The position numbers were made by a program, and so were the translations under genes. A stretch of 64,000 bases of DNA from JANNNF01 sp963772935 (GTDB taxonomy: Bacteria > Pseudomonadota > Alphaproteobacteria > Rhodobacterales > Rhodobacteraceae), in assembly GCA_963772935.1 (NCBI GenBank), contig CAVYZK010000009.1, forward strand, positions 496,001-560,000. The letters are read 5' to 3'. Of the stretch, positions 33,168 to 41,121 are shown in pieces. Numbering within the stretch: position 1 is the stretch's first letter; every line of letters begins with the position of its first letter. Under the pieces are notes generated by a model. That model was not told the DNA's origin, made no database searches, and worked only from the letters and a program-made list of their open reading frames with translations.

Positions 33168-34574
33168 GTGAGCATTCTTATCGTAGACGATGAAAAAGAC
33201 ATCCGCGAACTGATCGGCGATATTCTTAAGGATGAAGGCTATGCCATTCGTCTTGCAGGGAATTCCGACGATTGCATGGCAGAGGTCAACGCGGACCAAC
33301 CCGATCTGATGATCCTTGATATCTGGCTGAAAGACAGCCGGATGGACGGGATCGACATTCTGAAAACCGTTCGCCGCGACAATCCCGATGTGCCAGTGGT
33401 GATCATCTCGGGCCATGGCAACATCGAAATTGCGGTGGCGGCAATCAAGCAGGGGGCTTACGATTTTATCGAAAAACCCTTCAATATCGACCAGTTGATG
33501 GTCGTTGTTGCACGGGCGATGGAAACGTCACGCCTGCGCCGCGAGAACGCTGGCTTGCGACGCAAAGACGTGACCCAATCGGAAATGATTGGATCAAGTC
33601 CGGCCTTCAAGGCCTTGAAAGTGCAGCTTGAAAAGGTCACCAAATCCAACGGCCGCGTGATGCTGACGGGCCAGCCCGGGTCGGGCAAGGAAATGGCGGC
33701 GCGGTTCATTCACACCAACTCCAACCGGGCGTCGGCACCCTTCATTTCCGTGTCGTCCGCCACGGTGGAACCCGAACGGATGGAGGAAGTGCTGTTTGGC
33801 CGCGAAACCACCGAACGCGGGATCGAGCCGGGGTTGCTGGAGCAGGCGCATGGCGGGGTGGTCTATTTCGACGAAGTGGCCGATATGCCGTTGGGAACCC
33901 AAGGGAAAATCCTTCGGGTTCTGACCGAACAACAATTCACCCGGGCTGGCGGCAGCGACAAGGTGCGCGTCGATCTGCGGGTGATTTCATCCACCACACG
34001 GGATTTGCGGACCGAGATTGGCGCCGGGCGTTTCCGGCAGGAACTCTACGACCGGCTGAACGTGGTGCCAATTCCGGTGCCCAGTCTGGAGGAACGCCGC
34101 GAGGATATTCCCGAACTGACGCGGCATTTCGTCGATTGGTTTCACCGCACGCAAGGCCTGCCGGTGCGCAGCCTGTCGTCCGAGGCCGAGGCGATGCTGC
34201 AAACCATCCAGTGGCCTGGAAACATTCGGCAATTGCGCAACGTGATTGAGCGGGTGCTGATCCTGGGCGAACCCTCTGGCCCGATTGAACCGCGCGAATT
34301 GCCGGGGAACGAGGCCAGTTCCGAAGGCGAAGGCCGCATGATCCTTGGCGGGGCCATGGCGACCTTGCCGCTGCGGGAGGCGCGGGAGTTGTTCGAGCGC
34401 GAGTATCTGCTGACCCAGATCAACCGCTTTGGCGGCAATATCAGCCGCACCGCCAATTTCGTCGGCATGGAACGGTCGGCCCTGCATCGCAAACTGAAAT
34501 CGCTTGGGGTGGTGACCACGGCCAAAAGTGGCGGGCGCACCGCCCATCTGGAAGATGACGAAGACGACGAATGA
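33168..34574 (+). CDS. ntrX: Response regulator NtrX
   Basis: A 468-residue partner of NtrY. The receiver domain has phosphoacceptor Asp51 in MILDIWLKDS. The AAA domain has Walker A GQPGSGKE and Walker B VVYFDEVADMP, and a C-terminal Fis-type domain follows (NISRTANFVGMERSALHRKL). Where sigma-54 activators carry GAFTGA this protein has LFGRETTERG, so it also lacks the sigma-54 contact. The start is GTG, three bases after ntrY. The C-terminus is a very acidic short tail. Confidence 0.95.
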   Translation: MSILIVDDEKDIRELIGDILKDEGYAIRLAGNSDDCMAEVNADQPDLMILDIWLKDSRMDGIDILKTVRRDNPDVPVVIISGHGNIEIAVAAIKQGAYDFIEKPFNIDQLMVVVARAMETSRLRRENAGLRRKDVTQSEMIGSSPAFKALKVQLEKVTKSNGRVMLTGQPGSGKEMAARFIHTNSNRASAPFISVSSATVEPERMEEVLFGRETTERGIEPGLLEQAHGGVVYFDEVADMPLGTQGKILRVLTEQQFTRAGGSDKVRVDLRVISSTTRDLRTEIGAGRFRQELYDRLNVVPIPVPSLEERREDIPELTRHFVDWFHRTQGLPVRSLSSEAEAMLQTIQWPGNIRQLRNVIERVLILGEPSGPIEPRELPGNEASSEGEGRMILGGAMATLPLREARELFEREYLLTQINRFGGNISRTANFVGMERSALHRKLKSLGVVTTAKSGGRTAHLEDDEDDE

Positions 34575-34643
34575 CCCCGTGCGATTGACCTTCACGGCCC
34601 CATCTGCGATGCAACACTCTGCAACGACTGCGTGAGGCCGGGC

Positions 34644-36020
34644 ATGAAGGTGATCATCTGTGGCGCGGGGCAGGTCGGCTGGCAAATCGCGCGGCACCTG
34701 TCGGGCGAAAAGAACGATGTGACGGTGGTTGACGTGAACCCCGACCTCGTGCGCCGGGCTACGGAAACGCTGGATGTTCAAGGGGTTGTGGGCTTTGCTT
34801 CATACCCCGATGTGCTGGCCCGGGCAGGGGCGCGGGATGCCGACATGATCATCGCCGCCACCCATTCGGACGAGGTGAACATGGTCACCTGCGAGGTGGC
34901 CAATGCGATTTTCAATATCACCCGCAAGGTCGCGCGCATCCGGTCGCAAAACTATCTGGACCCGCAATATGCCGAGGTGTTCCGCAGCCGCAACGTGGCC
35001 ATCGACGTGATCATCAGCCCCGAACGCGAGGTGGCCGAGGCCGCCTTGCAACGTCTTGCCGCCCCTGCGACCTTTGATACCGAGTTGTTCATGAACGGCC
35101 GTGCCCAATTGCTGGGGATCGCGCTGGATGAGGATTGCCCGGTTCTGAACACCCCCCTGCGGCAGTTGAACGAGCTGTTTTCCACCCTGCGCGCCATTGT
35201 CGTGGGCGTGCGCCGCGACGACCGTCTGTTCGCGCCCGAAGCCGGGGATCAACTGCTGGCAGGCGATCAGATCTATGTGTTCACGCATATCGAGGACGTG
35301 AACCGCGCCCTCGAAATCTTTGGCAAAAAGACCAAAAAGCAAGAGCGGATTGTGATCATCGGCGCAGGCAATGTGGGTCTTGGTGTGGCCTTGGCGTTGG
35401 AGGCTCGGACCGACCGGGTGCGCGCCAAGATCATTGAAAAAGACCGCTCCGTGGCCGAACAGGCGGCAGACGCGCTGCAACGCACCATCGTCTTGCACGG
35501 CGACGGCATGGATATGGACCTGCTGATGGAGGCCGCGATTGACCGCGCCGATGCGGTGCTGGTGGTCACGGATGATGACAAGACCAACCTGCTGGTGGCG
35601 GTGCGTGCGAAACAGGCGGGCTGTCCGATGGCGATTGCGTTGGTCAACGATCCGACGCTTGCCCCCCTGATGGGGCCGCTGGATATTGACGCCTACATCA
35701 ACCCGCGCGCCACCACGGTCAGTTCGATCCTGCGCCATATCCGCCATGGCCGGGTGCGCGCGATCTATTCCATCGGTGACGCCGAGGCCGAGGTGATCGA
35801 GGCGCAGGTGCTGTCCACTTCGCCCTTGTCGGGCCGTCTGGTGCGTGAGATCGACTTTCCCGAAGGCGTGCTGGTCGGCGCGGTCATGAAGGGCGACAAG
35901 GTGCTGAAACCCACCGGCGATCTGCGGATCGAGGCGGGTGACGTGGTGGCCCTGTTCGCCATGACCAAGGACGTGCCGGAAGTGGAGCGCCTGTTCCAGG
36001 TCTCCATCGACTTTTTCTGA
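34644..36020 (+). CDS. trkA: Trk system potassium transporter peripheral subunit TrkA
   Basis: A 458-residue cytoplasmic regulatory subunit of the Trk potassium uptake system, the same length as in E. coli. Two RCK units each contain a nucleotide-binding motif (GAGQVGWQIA at the start, GAGNVGLGVAL near residue 237) followed by a TrkA-C domain. NADH or ATP binding gates the TrkH channel. ATG 34644 is chosen because GAGG lies upstream and because it gives the family start MKVIICGAGQVG. It is followed at once by trkH. Confidence 0.96.
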   Translation: MKVIICGAGQVGWQIARHLSGEKNDVTVVDVNPDLVRRATETLDVQGVVGFASYPDVLARAGARDADMIIAATHSDEVNMVTCEVANAIFNITRKVARIRSQNYLDPQYAEVFRSRNVAIDVIISPEREVAEAALQRLAAPATFDTELFMNGRAQLLGIALDEDCPVLNTPLRQLNELFSTLRAIVVGVRRDDRLFAPEAGDQLLAGDQIYVFTHIEDVNRALEIFGKKTKKQERIVIIGAGNVGLGVALALEARTDRVRAKIIEKDRSVAEQAADALQRTIVLHGDGMDMDLLMEAAIDRADAVLVVTDDDKTNLLVAVRAKQAGCPMAIALVNDPTLAPLMGPLDIDAYINPRATTVSSILRHIRHGRVRAIYSIGDAEAEVIEAQVLSTSPLSGRLVREIDFPEGVLVGAVMKGDKVLKPTGDLRIEAGDVVALFAMTKDVPEVERLFQVSIDFF

Positions 36021-36023
36021 CCG

Positions 36024-37546
36024 ATGCTGGCGCGGCTGACGCAACTTCCGTTGTTGGTGGTCTTGCTGGCGATCACCGGGGGGCTGACGTTTTTGCCTGC
36101 GGCCCATGCGCTGGTGCTGCGCCAGCATGGGGTGGCGCAGGATTTCTTCTATTCCGGGCTGATCATCCTGATCGGGGCGGTGATGATCGGCATTGCCACC
36201 CTGTCGCATCTGCCGCGCAACGCCGGACGCAGCCATCTGACGGCGCTGGTTGCGGCCTATCTTGTGCTGCCGGTGGTGATGGCGCTGCCGATCCTGCAAA
36301 CCCTGCCGGACACCAGTTTTGTCAACGCGTGGTTTGAGATGATGTCGGCCTTCACCACCACCGGGGCCAGCCTCTATGACCCCGCCCGGTTGCCGCCTTC
36401 GGTGCATCTGTGGCGCGGGATGGTGGGGTGGTTTGGCGGGTTTTTCATTCTGCTGGCAGCCTATGCCATTCTGGCCCCGCTGAACCTTGGCGGGGTCGAG
36501 GTGATTTCGGGCCGGGTGCCGGGGCGGGGCACCCAAGGGGCAGCGCAGATCACCCGGGTGGCGGATCCCGGCGCGCGGCTGGGTCGCTATGCCATTCGGC
36601 TGTTTCCGGTCTATGCGGGTTTGACGCATGATGCTGTGGGTTGGCCTGCTGATTGCAGACTTGCCTGCGTTGGAGGCATTGTGTCTGGCCATGGGCACTC
36701 TGTCCACCTCGGGCATCATGGTGGGGGCTGTGGGCGAGGCGGTTCCGCCCGGTGTGCTGGCCGAAGGGCTGATCTTTGCCTTTCTGTTCCTGTCGGTCAG
36801 CCGCCGCCTGCTTGCCTGCATCAGGCTTTGTCGATCGCAGCATTTCCGTCTGGCAAGACCCCGAACTGCGGCTGGTGCTGACGCTGCTGTGTCTGGTGCC
36901 TGCGGTGCTGTTTGTGCGCCATTGGCTGGCCTTTGTCGAAATGCCGGGGCCGTCGCCCGATCTGGCCACCGGGCTTGCGGCCGTCTGGGGGGCCTTGTTC
37001 ACCACGCTGTCGTTTCTGACCACGACGGGGTATCAGTCATCCTCCTGGGCCACGTCGCAGCTTTGGTCGGGCCTGGGCGCGCCGGGGGTGATGCTGATGG
37101 CGCTTGCGATGGTGGGGGGCGGTGTTGCCACCACGGCGGGCGGGGTAAAGCTGCTGCGGGTCTATGCGCTGTTCCGGCATGGCGAGCGCGAGTTGGAGCG
37201 CATCGTTCACCCCAATTCCATTGGCGGGCAGGGGCGGCAGGCCCGCCGTCTGCGCCGCGAAGGCGCGTATCTGGCGTGGATATTCTTCATGCTGTTCGGC
37301 ATTGCCATCGCGGTGGTAACGGCGCTTCTTACGCTGACCGGTGTCGAGTTTGAACCGGCACTTGTGCTAAGCCTTGCCGCCCTGACCACCACCGGGCCGC
37401 TGGTTGATGTGGCAACCACACCGCCGATTTCCTATGCGACGCTTGGCACCCCCGCCAAGGTGGTTCTGGGGGCTGCGATGATCGTCGGGCGGTTGGAAAC
37501 GCTGGCCTTGCTGGCCCTGCTGGCACCGACAAACTGGCGCAAATAG
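36024..37546 (+). CDS. trkH: Trk system potassium uptake protein TrkH, two +1 frame breaks
   Basis: Ion-conducting subunit of Trk, about 506 residues after correction, with the four repeated membrane-pore-membrane units of the superfamily. The first frame covers the N-terminus to FPVYAGLT, including the AFTTTGASL selectivity loop. An extra base at 36627 shifts to the frame with GTLSTSGIM. A second, near 36817, shifts to the frame with LSFLTTTGYQSS, and ALTTTGPL near the end gives the fourth loop. All four pore loops survive, so the protein is complete if two bases are removed. It starts three bases after trkA. Confidence 0.9.
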
Positions 37547-37691
37547 CACCGCTTCGGGCAACACATCTTAAAGGATTGTTTTTGGGGCTGGAATCTGGCG
37601 CAAAGCCGTTCCATACTCAGTTCGTTCTCGTCTCAATGCGAGGAACAGTCCGCTGCGCACGAAAAGACAGCACAAAAAGGCTTGAAAAACA

Positions 37692-37925
37692 ATGGCTGCC
37701 GATAAACAGAATTTGCAGGACGCCTTTCTGAACCATGTTCGCAAGGCGAAGGTTCCAGTCACGATCTTCCTGATCAACGGGGTCAAGCTGCAAGGCGTGA
37801 TCACATGGTTTGACAATTTTTGCGTGCTTTTGCGTCGGGATGGTCAGTCGCAGCTTGTTTACAAGCACGCGATTTCCACCATCATGCCGGGGGCACCGAT
37901 CAACCTTTACGAAGGTGAAGACTGA
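37692..37925 (+). CDS. hfq: RNA chaperone Hfq
   Basis: A 77-residue hexameric Sm-like protein that pairs small RNAs with mRNAs. It has the N-terminal QNLQDAFLNHVRK segment of the distal/proximal faces, Sm1 (VTIFLINGVKLQGVITWFDNF) and Sm2 (VYKHAISTIMP) motifs. The C-terminal tail is short, as usual in alphaproteobacteria. The order trk-hfq-hflX is conserved. The 145-bp region upstream should hold its promoter, but I saw no clear match. Confidence 0.97.
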   Translation: MAADKQNLQDAFLNHVRKAKVPVTIFLINGVKLQGVITWFDNFCVLLRRDGQSQLVYKHAISTIMPGAPINLYEGED

Positions 37926-37987
37926 TTTCCGAACTCCCGGATGATGAAGACGACGATCTGCTGCTGCCCGGTCCGGGCGGCAGTCCT

Positions 37988-39265
37988 GTGGCGTTTGACA
38001 CGGCCGAGGTTCCCACCCGCGCCTATGTGCTGCACCCCGATCTGAAAACCGCCCGCAACCGCCGCCTGCCAGAACATGGTTTGGCCGAGGCCATGGGCCT
38101 TGCCGCGGCCTTGCCTTATCTTGATTTGCTGGGTGGCGAGGTGGTGCGCCTGTCCAAGCTGCACCCCGGCACGCTGTTCGGGTCGGGCAAGGTTGAAGAT
38201 CTGAAGGCGCGGTTCAAGGCTGATCATATCGAACTGGTGCTGGTGGATGGGCATGTATCGCCCGTGCAGCAGCGCAATCTGGAAAAGGAATGGGGGGTCA
38301 AACTGCTGGACCGCACCAGCCTGATCCTTGAGATTTTTGCCGACCGCGCCCGCACCCGTGAAGGCGTGTTGCAGGTCGAACTCGCGGCCCTGTCCTACCA
38401 GCGCACCCGTCTGGTGCGGGCCTGGACCCACCTTGAACGGCAGCGTGGCGGTTTCGGCTTTGTCGGCGGGCCGGGTGAGACGCAGTTGGAATCGGACCGC
38501 CGGGCGATCGACGATCAGGTGATCCGCCTGAAACGGCAGTTGGACAAGGTGGTCAAGACGCGCGAATTGCACCGTGCGTCGCGCCGCAAGGTGCCGTTCC
38601 CGCTGGTGGCTTTGGTGGGCTATACCAACGCGGGCAAATCGACCCTGTTCAACGCGATGACCGGGGCGGATGTGCTGGCGAAGGACATGCTGTTTGCCAC
38701 GCTGGACCCCACGATGCGCGGTCTTGTGCTGCCCTCGGGGCGCAAGATCATTGCCTCTGATACGGTGGGGTTCATCTCTGACCTGCCGACCCAACTGGTC
38801 GCCAGTTTCCGCGCCACGCTGGAGGAGGTGCTGGAGGCCGACCTGATCCTGCATGTCCGTGACATCAGCCACCCCGAAACCGCCGAGCAAGCGGCGGATG
38901 TGGCCGATATTCTGGCCTCGCTTGGCGTCAAGGCGGGCACCCGGATGTTTGAGGTGTGGAACAAGCTGGACCTTGTTGAAGGCGCTGCGCGCGAGGCATT
39001 GTTGGTGCAGGCACAGACCCGCGCCGGAGTATTCCCGGTGTCGGCTGTGACGGGTGAAGGCGTGGCGGCCCTGACCGACGCCATCAGCGCCGCTTTTGAC
39101 GAAGTGAAGTCCGACCAAAGCCTGCATTTGCCCTTCGCTGCCGGAAAAGCCCATGCCTGGCTGCATGCCGAAGGGGTTGTGGTGACCGAAGATCAGGCCG
39201 AGGATGGCTGGCACCTGACCGTCCGCTGGACGGCAAGGCAGGAACAACGCTACCGCGATCTGTAA
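37988..39265 (+). CDS. hflX: Ribosome-associated GTPase HflX
   Basis: A GTPase that binds and rescues stalled or heat-stressed 50S/70S ribosomes; 425 residues from GTG 37988. The N-terminal HflX domain (TRAYVLHPDL, PGTLFGSGKVE, GGFGFVGGPGETQLE) is followed by the G domain with G1 GYTNAGKST, G3 DTVGF and G4 WNKLD. The same frame remains coding-like upstream to the hfq stop (ISELPDDEDDDLLLPG), with no ATG or GTG, suggesting a start at CTG 37922 or ATT 37925 overlapping hfq, with AAGGTGA as its ribosome-binding site. The start is therefore unsettled. Confidence 0.95.
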   Translation: MAFDTAEVPTRAYVLHPDLKTARNRRLPEHGLAEAMGLAAALPYLDLLGGEVVRLSKLHPGTLFGSGKVEDLKARFKADHIELVLVDGHVSPVQQRNLEKEWGVKLLDRTSLILEIFADRARTREGVLQVELAALSYQRTRLVRAWTHLERQRGGFGFVGGPGETQLESDRRAIDDQVIRLKRQLDKVVKTRELHRASRRKVPFPLVALVGYTNAGKSTLFNAMTGADVLAKDMLFATLDPTMRGLVLPSGRKIIASDTVGFISDLPTQLVASFRATLEEVLEADLILHVRDISHPETAEQAADVADILASLGVKAGTRMFEVWNKLDLVEGAAREALLVQAQTRAGVFPVSAVTGEGVAALTDAISAAFDEVKSDQSLHLPFAAGKAHAWLHAEGVVVTEDQAEDGWHLTVRWTARQEQRYRDL

Positions 39266-39280
39266 CTTTGGCTTTCATAC

Positions 39281-39323
39281 TGGCTCAAATATCCCACGGG
39301 GGCCCGGGGGTGTGAAACCCCCG
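39281..39323 (-). repeat. Convergent-gene hairpin repeat, copy B
   Basis: On the minus strand this reads an eight-pair hairpin, CCGGGGGT-TTCAC-ACCCCCGG, followed by GCCCCCGTGGGATATTTG. It has the same architecture as the copy at 50424-50465 and lies between convergent hflX and the CoA-transferase gene, where it may terminate both transcripts. Confidence 0.6.
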
Positions 39324-39352
39324 GCGGGTTCAGCCAGACCAACGCTGGCCCG

Positions 39353-40564
39353 TCAAGGCCCCGCCACCACCCTTGCGTCCATCAGCCGCCCGATTTCGCC
39401 TGCTCCCAACCCCAACACATCGGCCAGAATAGCCTCGCTATGCTGGCCCAGCAGCGGGGCGGGGGTAGGGGCCGCCCGGTCAACGGCCGAAAACACCACG
39501 GGCGACCCGGGCACCGGGTAGGGGCCAATGCCGGGTTGATCGACCATTGCGAACATCGGGTTGTCGAGGCTCAGATCGGGGTCATCCTGCACCGCACCGG
39601 CAAAGCTGCGAAACGGCCCCCAGGTCAGGCTGGCCGCATCAAACAGCGGCCCAACCTCGGCCAAGGTACGGGCCGCGAACCATGGGGCGAACAGGGCGGT
39701 GATCGCATCGCGGGCAAGCCATCGGGCGCCCTCCTCGCTCAGATTGACGCCCAACCGCCCGCTCAGGTCCGCAATCGCAGTCTCCATCCCCAGCACGCGC
39801 ACCAGACCGCGCCATTGCCGGTCGGTCAGGCCCACCACCATCACACGCGCACCGCAAGCCAGCGTAAAATCCTGACCATAGGCCCCGTACAGCGCATTGC
39901 CCGCGCGGCCACGGTCCACCCCGTTCACCGCAACCTCGCCGATGATGCCAAGGTGGCCCAACATGCCCGCCGCCACGTCCTTGAGGCTCAGTTCCGCCAA
40001 TTGCCCCACGCCTGTGCGCAGGCGGTGGCGTTCGGCGGCAAGCAGGGTGTTCACCACCATCTGCCCCGCGATACAGTCCCACGCAGGCAGAACGTGACCG
40101 ACAGGGTCGGTGCCGCCCACCGGGCCAGTGGCCATGGGGAAGCCAAGACCCGGATTGACGGTGTAATCCACGGCGGGTTCCCCGCGCCGGGTGCCGGTCA
40201 GGCTGACCATGATCAGATCCGCGCGCCGTGCCGCAAGGGCGGGGTAGTCCATCCAGCCCCGCACCCGAAGGTTGGTCAGGAACAGCCCCGCATCCGGGCC
40301 GGGCGCGGTGATCAGGGCGGTGATGATCTCTTGCCCCCGCGGGTCGGTCATATCGACCGCCAAGGACCGTTTGCCCTTGTTCAGCCCCGCCCAGAACAGG
40401 CTGGCCCCAGTATCCGTCACGGGCCAGCGTCGGGCATCGAGCCCGCCTTGCAACCGGTCAAACCGGATCACATCGGCCCCCATCTGCGCCAGCGTCATTC
40501 CTGCCAATGGCACGGCCACAAAGGCCGACCCTTCCACCACCCGCATGCCCGAAAGGACCGCCAT
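39353..40564 (-). CDS. Family III CoA-transferase (CaiB/BaiF), similar to mesaconyl-CoA C1-C4 CoA transferase
   Basis: A 403-residue family III CoA-transferase with the expected N-terminal Rossmann-like block (MRVVEGSAFVAVPLAGMTLAQ) and the likely catalytic Asp163 in PAWDCIAGQ. The protein as a whole, including RWPVT, LFWAGLNKGKRS and DPDLSLDNPMFAM, closely resembles the intramolecular mesaconyl-C1-CoA to C4-CoA transferase of Chloroflexus as I remember it. In Rhodobacterales the physiological role of such proteins is uncertain, so the mesaconyl assignment is tentative while the family is firm. ATG 40564 is used. Confidence 0.82.
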   Translation of the reverse strand: MAVLSGMRVVEGSAFVAVPLAGMTLAQMGADVIRFDRLQGGLDARRWPVTDTGASLFWAGLNKGKRSLAVDMTDPRGQEIITALITAPGPDAGLFLTNLRVRGWMDYPALAARRADLIMVSLTGTRRGEPAVDYTVNPGLGFPMATGPVGGTDPVGHVLPAWDCIAGQMVVNTLLAAERHRLRTGVGQLAELSLKDVAAGMLGHLGIIGEVAVNGVDRGRAGNALYGAYGQDFTLACGARVMVVGLTDRQWRGLVRVLGMETAIADLSGRLGVNLSEEGARWLARDAITALFAPWFAARTLAEVGPLFDAASLTWGPFRSFAGAVQDDPDLSLDNPMFAMVDQPGIGPYPVPGSPVVFSAVDRAAPTPAPLLGQHSEAILADVLGLGAGEIGRLMDARVVAGP

Positions 40565-40669
40565 CACCGCAATCCGCGCAAGATTTCAAACTCCAGCGAC
40601 ATCATCCATCCCCCAAGTGCAGTATTTTGAAATATTGTTGCGCAATAGGTGGGGCGGTGATCGCGCGGG

Positions 40670-41121
40670 TCAAGGGGTGGCGATTACACGGTCCAAGGCA
40701 AGATAGGTGCTGTCACACCATTCATCGCGCCATTGCAGGGTGCGCCGCGCAGTATGCGTCACGCGAAACCCCAGCTTTGCCAGCACGGTAAGACGGGCGG
40801 TATTGCGGGGGTCGGCCTCGGCTGTCAGGTCGGGGCAGGCAGGGCAGGTGGCAAAGAGATGCGGGATGATCGCCTGCAAGGCCTCGGATGCCAGACCCTT
40901 GCCCCAGGCATCGGGATGCAGGATGAACCCCATCTCCCACGGGTGCCAGACCCCGGCCTTGCCGATCACCCGGCCTGCATGTTCGATACAGAACTCGGTC
41001 GGCGTGGCAATCAGCGCGTCCAGTACCGCATCGCAGCGGGGGCGGAATACACGGCATGCAGGGCCATCAGATCACCCGCATGGGCCGGGCGCAGGATCAG
41101 GCGCTGCGTTTGCAGGATCAT
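40670..41121 (-). pseudogene. GNAT acetyltransferase (RimJ/RimL type) with internal deletion
   Basis: The N-terminus MILQTQRLILRPAHAGDL to APAAMRYW is in one frame and stops two codons later. The rest (VLDALIATPTEFCIEHAG, then GKAGVWHPWEMGFILHPDAWGKG with the acetyl-CoA site) is in another frame. About 13 residues expected between the halves are missing. The junction GATGCGGTACTGG can be read as AMRYW in the first frame and DAVL in the second. This is what is left when a segment between two copies of a short direct repeat is lost. ATG 41121 overlaps the acylase stop (ATGA). It could be a true deletion or an assembly collapse. Confidence 0.75.

Noticed and set aside
34568..34643. Additional promoter or gene between ntrX and trkA
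   Set aside because: The short gap has no convincing promoter or reading frame.
34800..36821. 673-codon minus-strand open frame
   Set aside because: It is antisense to trkA and trkH, with shadow composition.
6800..37546. Programmed ribosomal frameshifting in potA, dusB, hpt or trkH
   Set aside because: No slippery heptamer or consistent signal is present, many unrelated genes are hit, and two breaks per gene occur. Sequence error is simpler.
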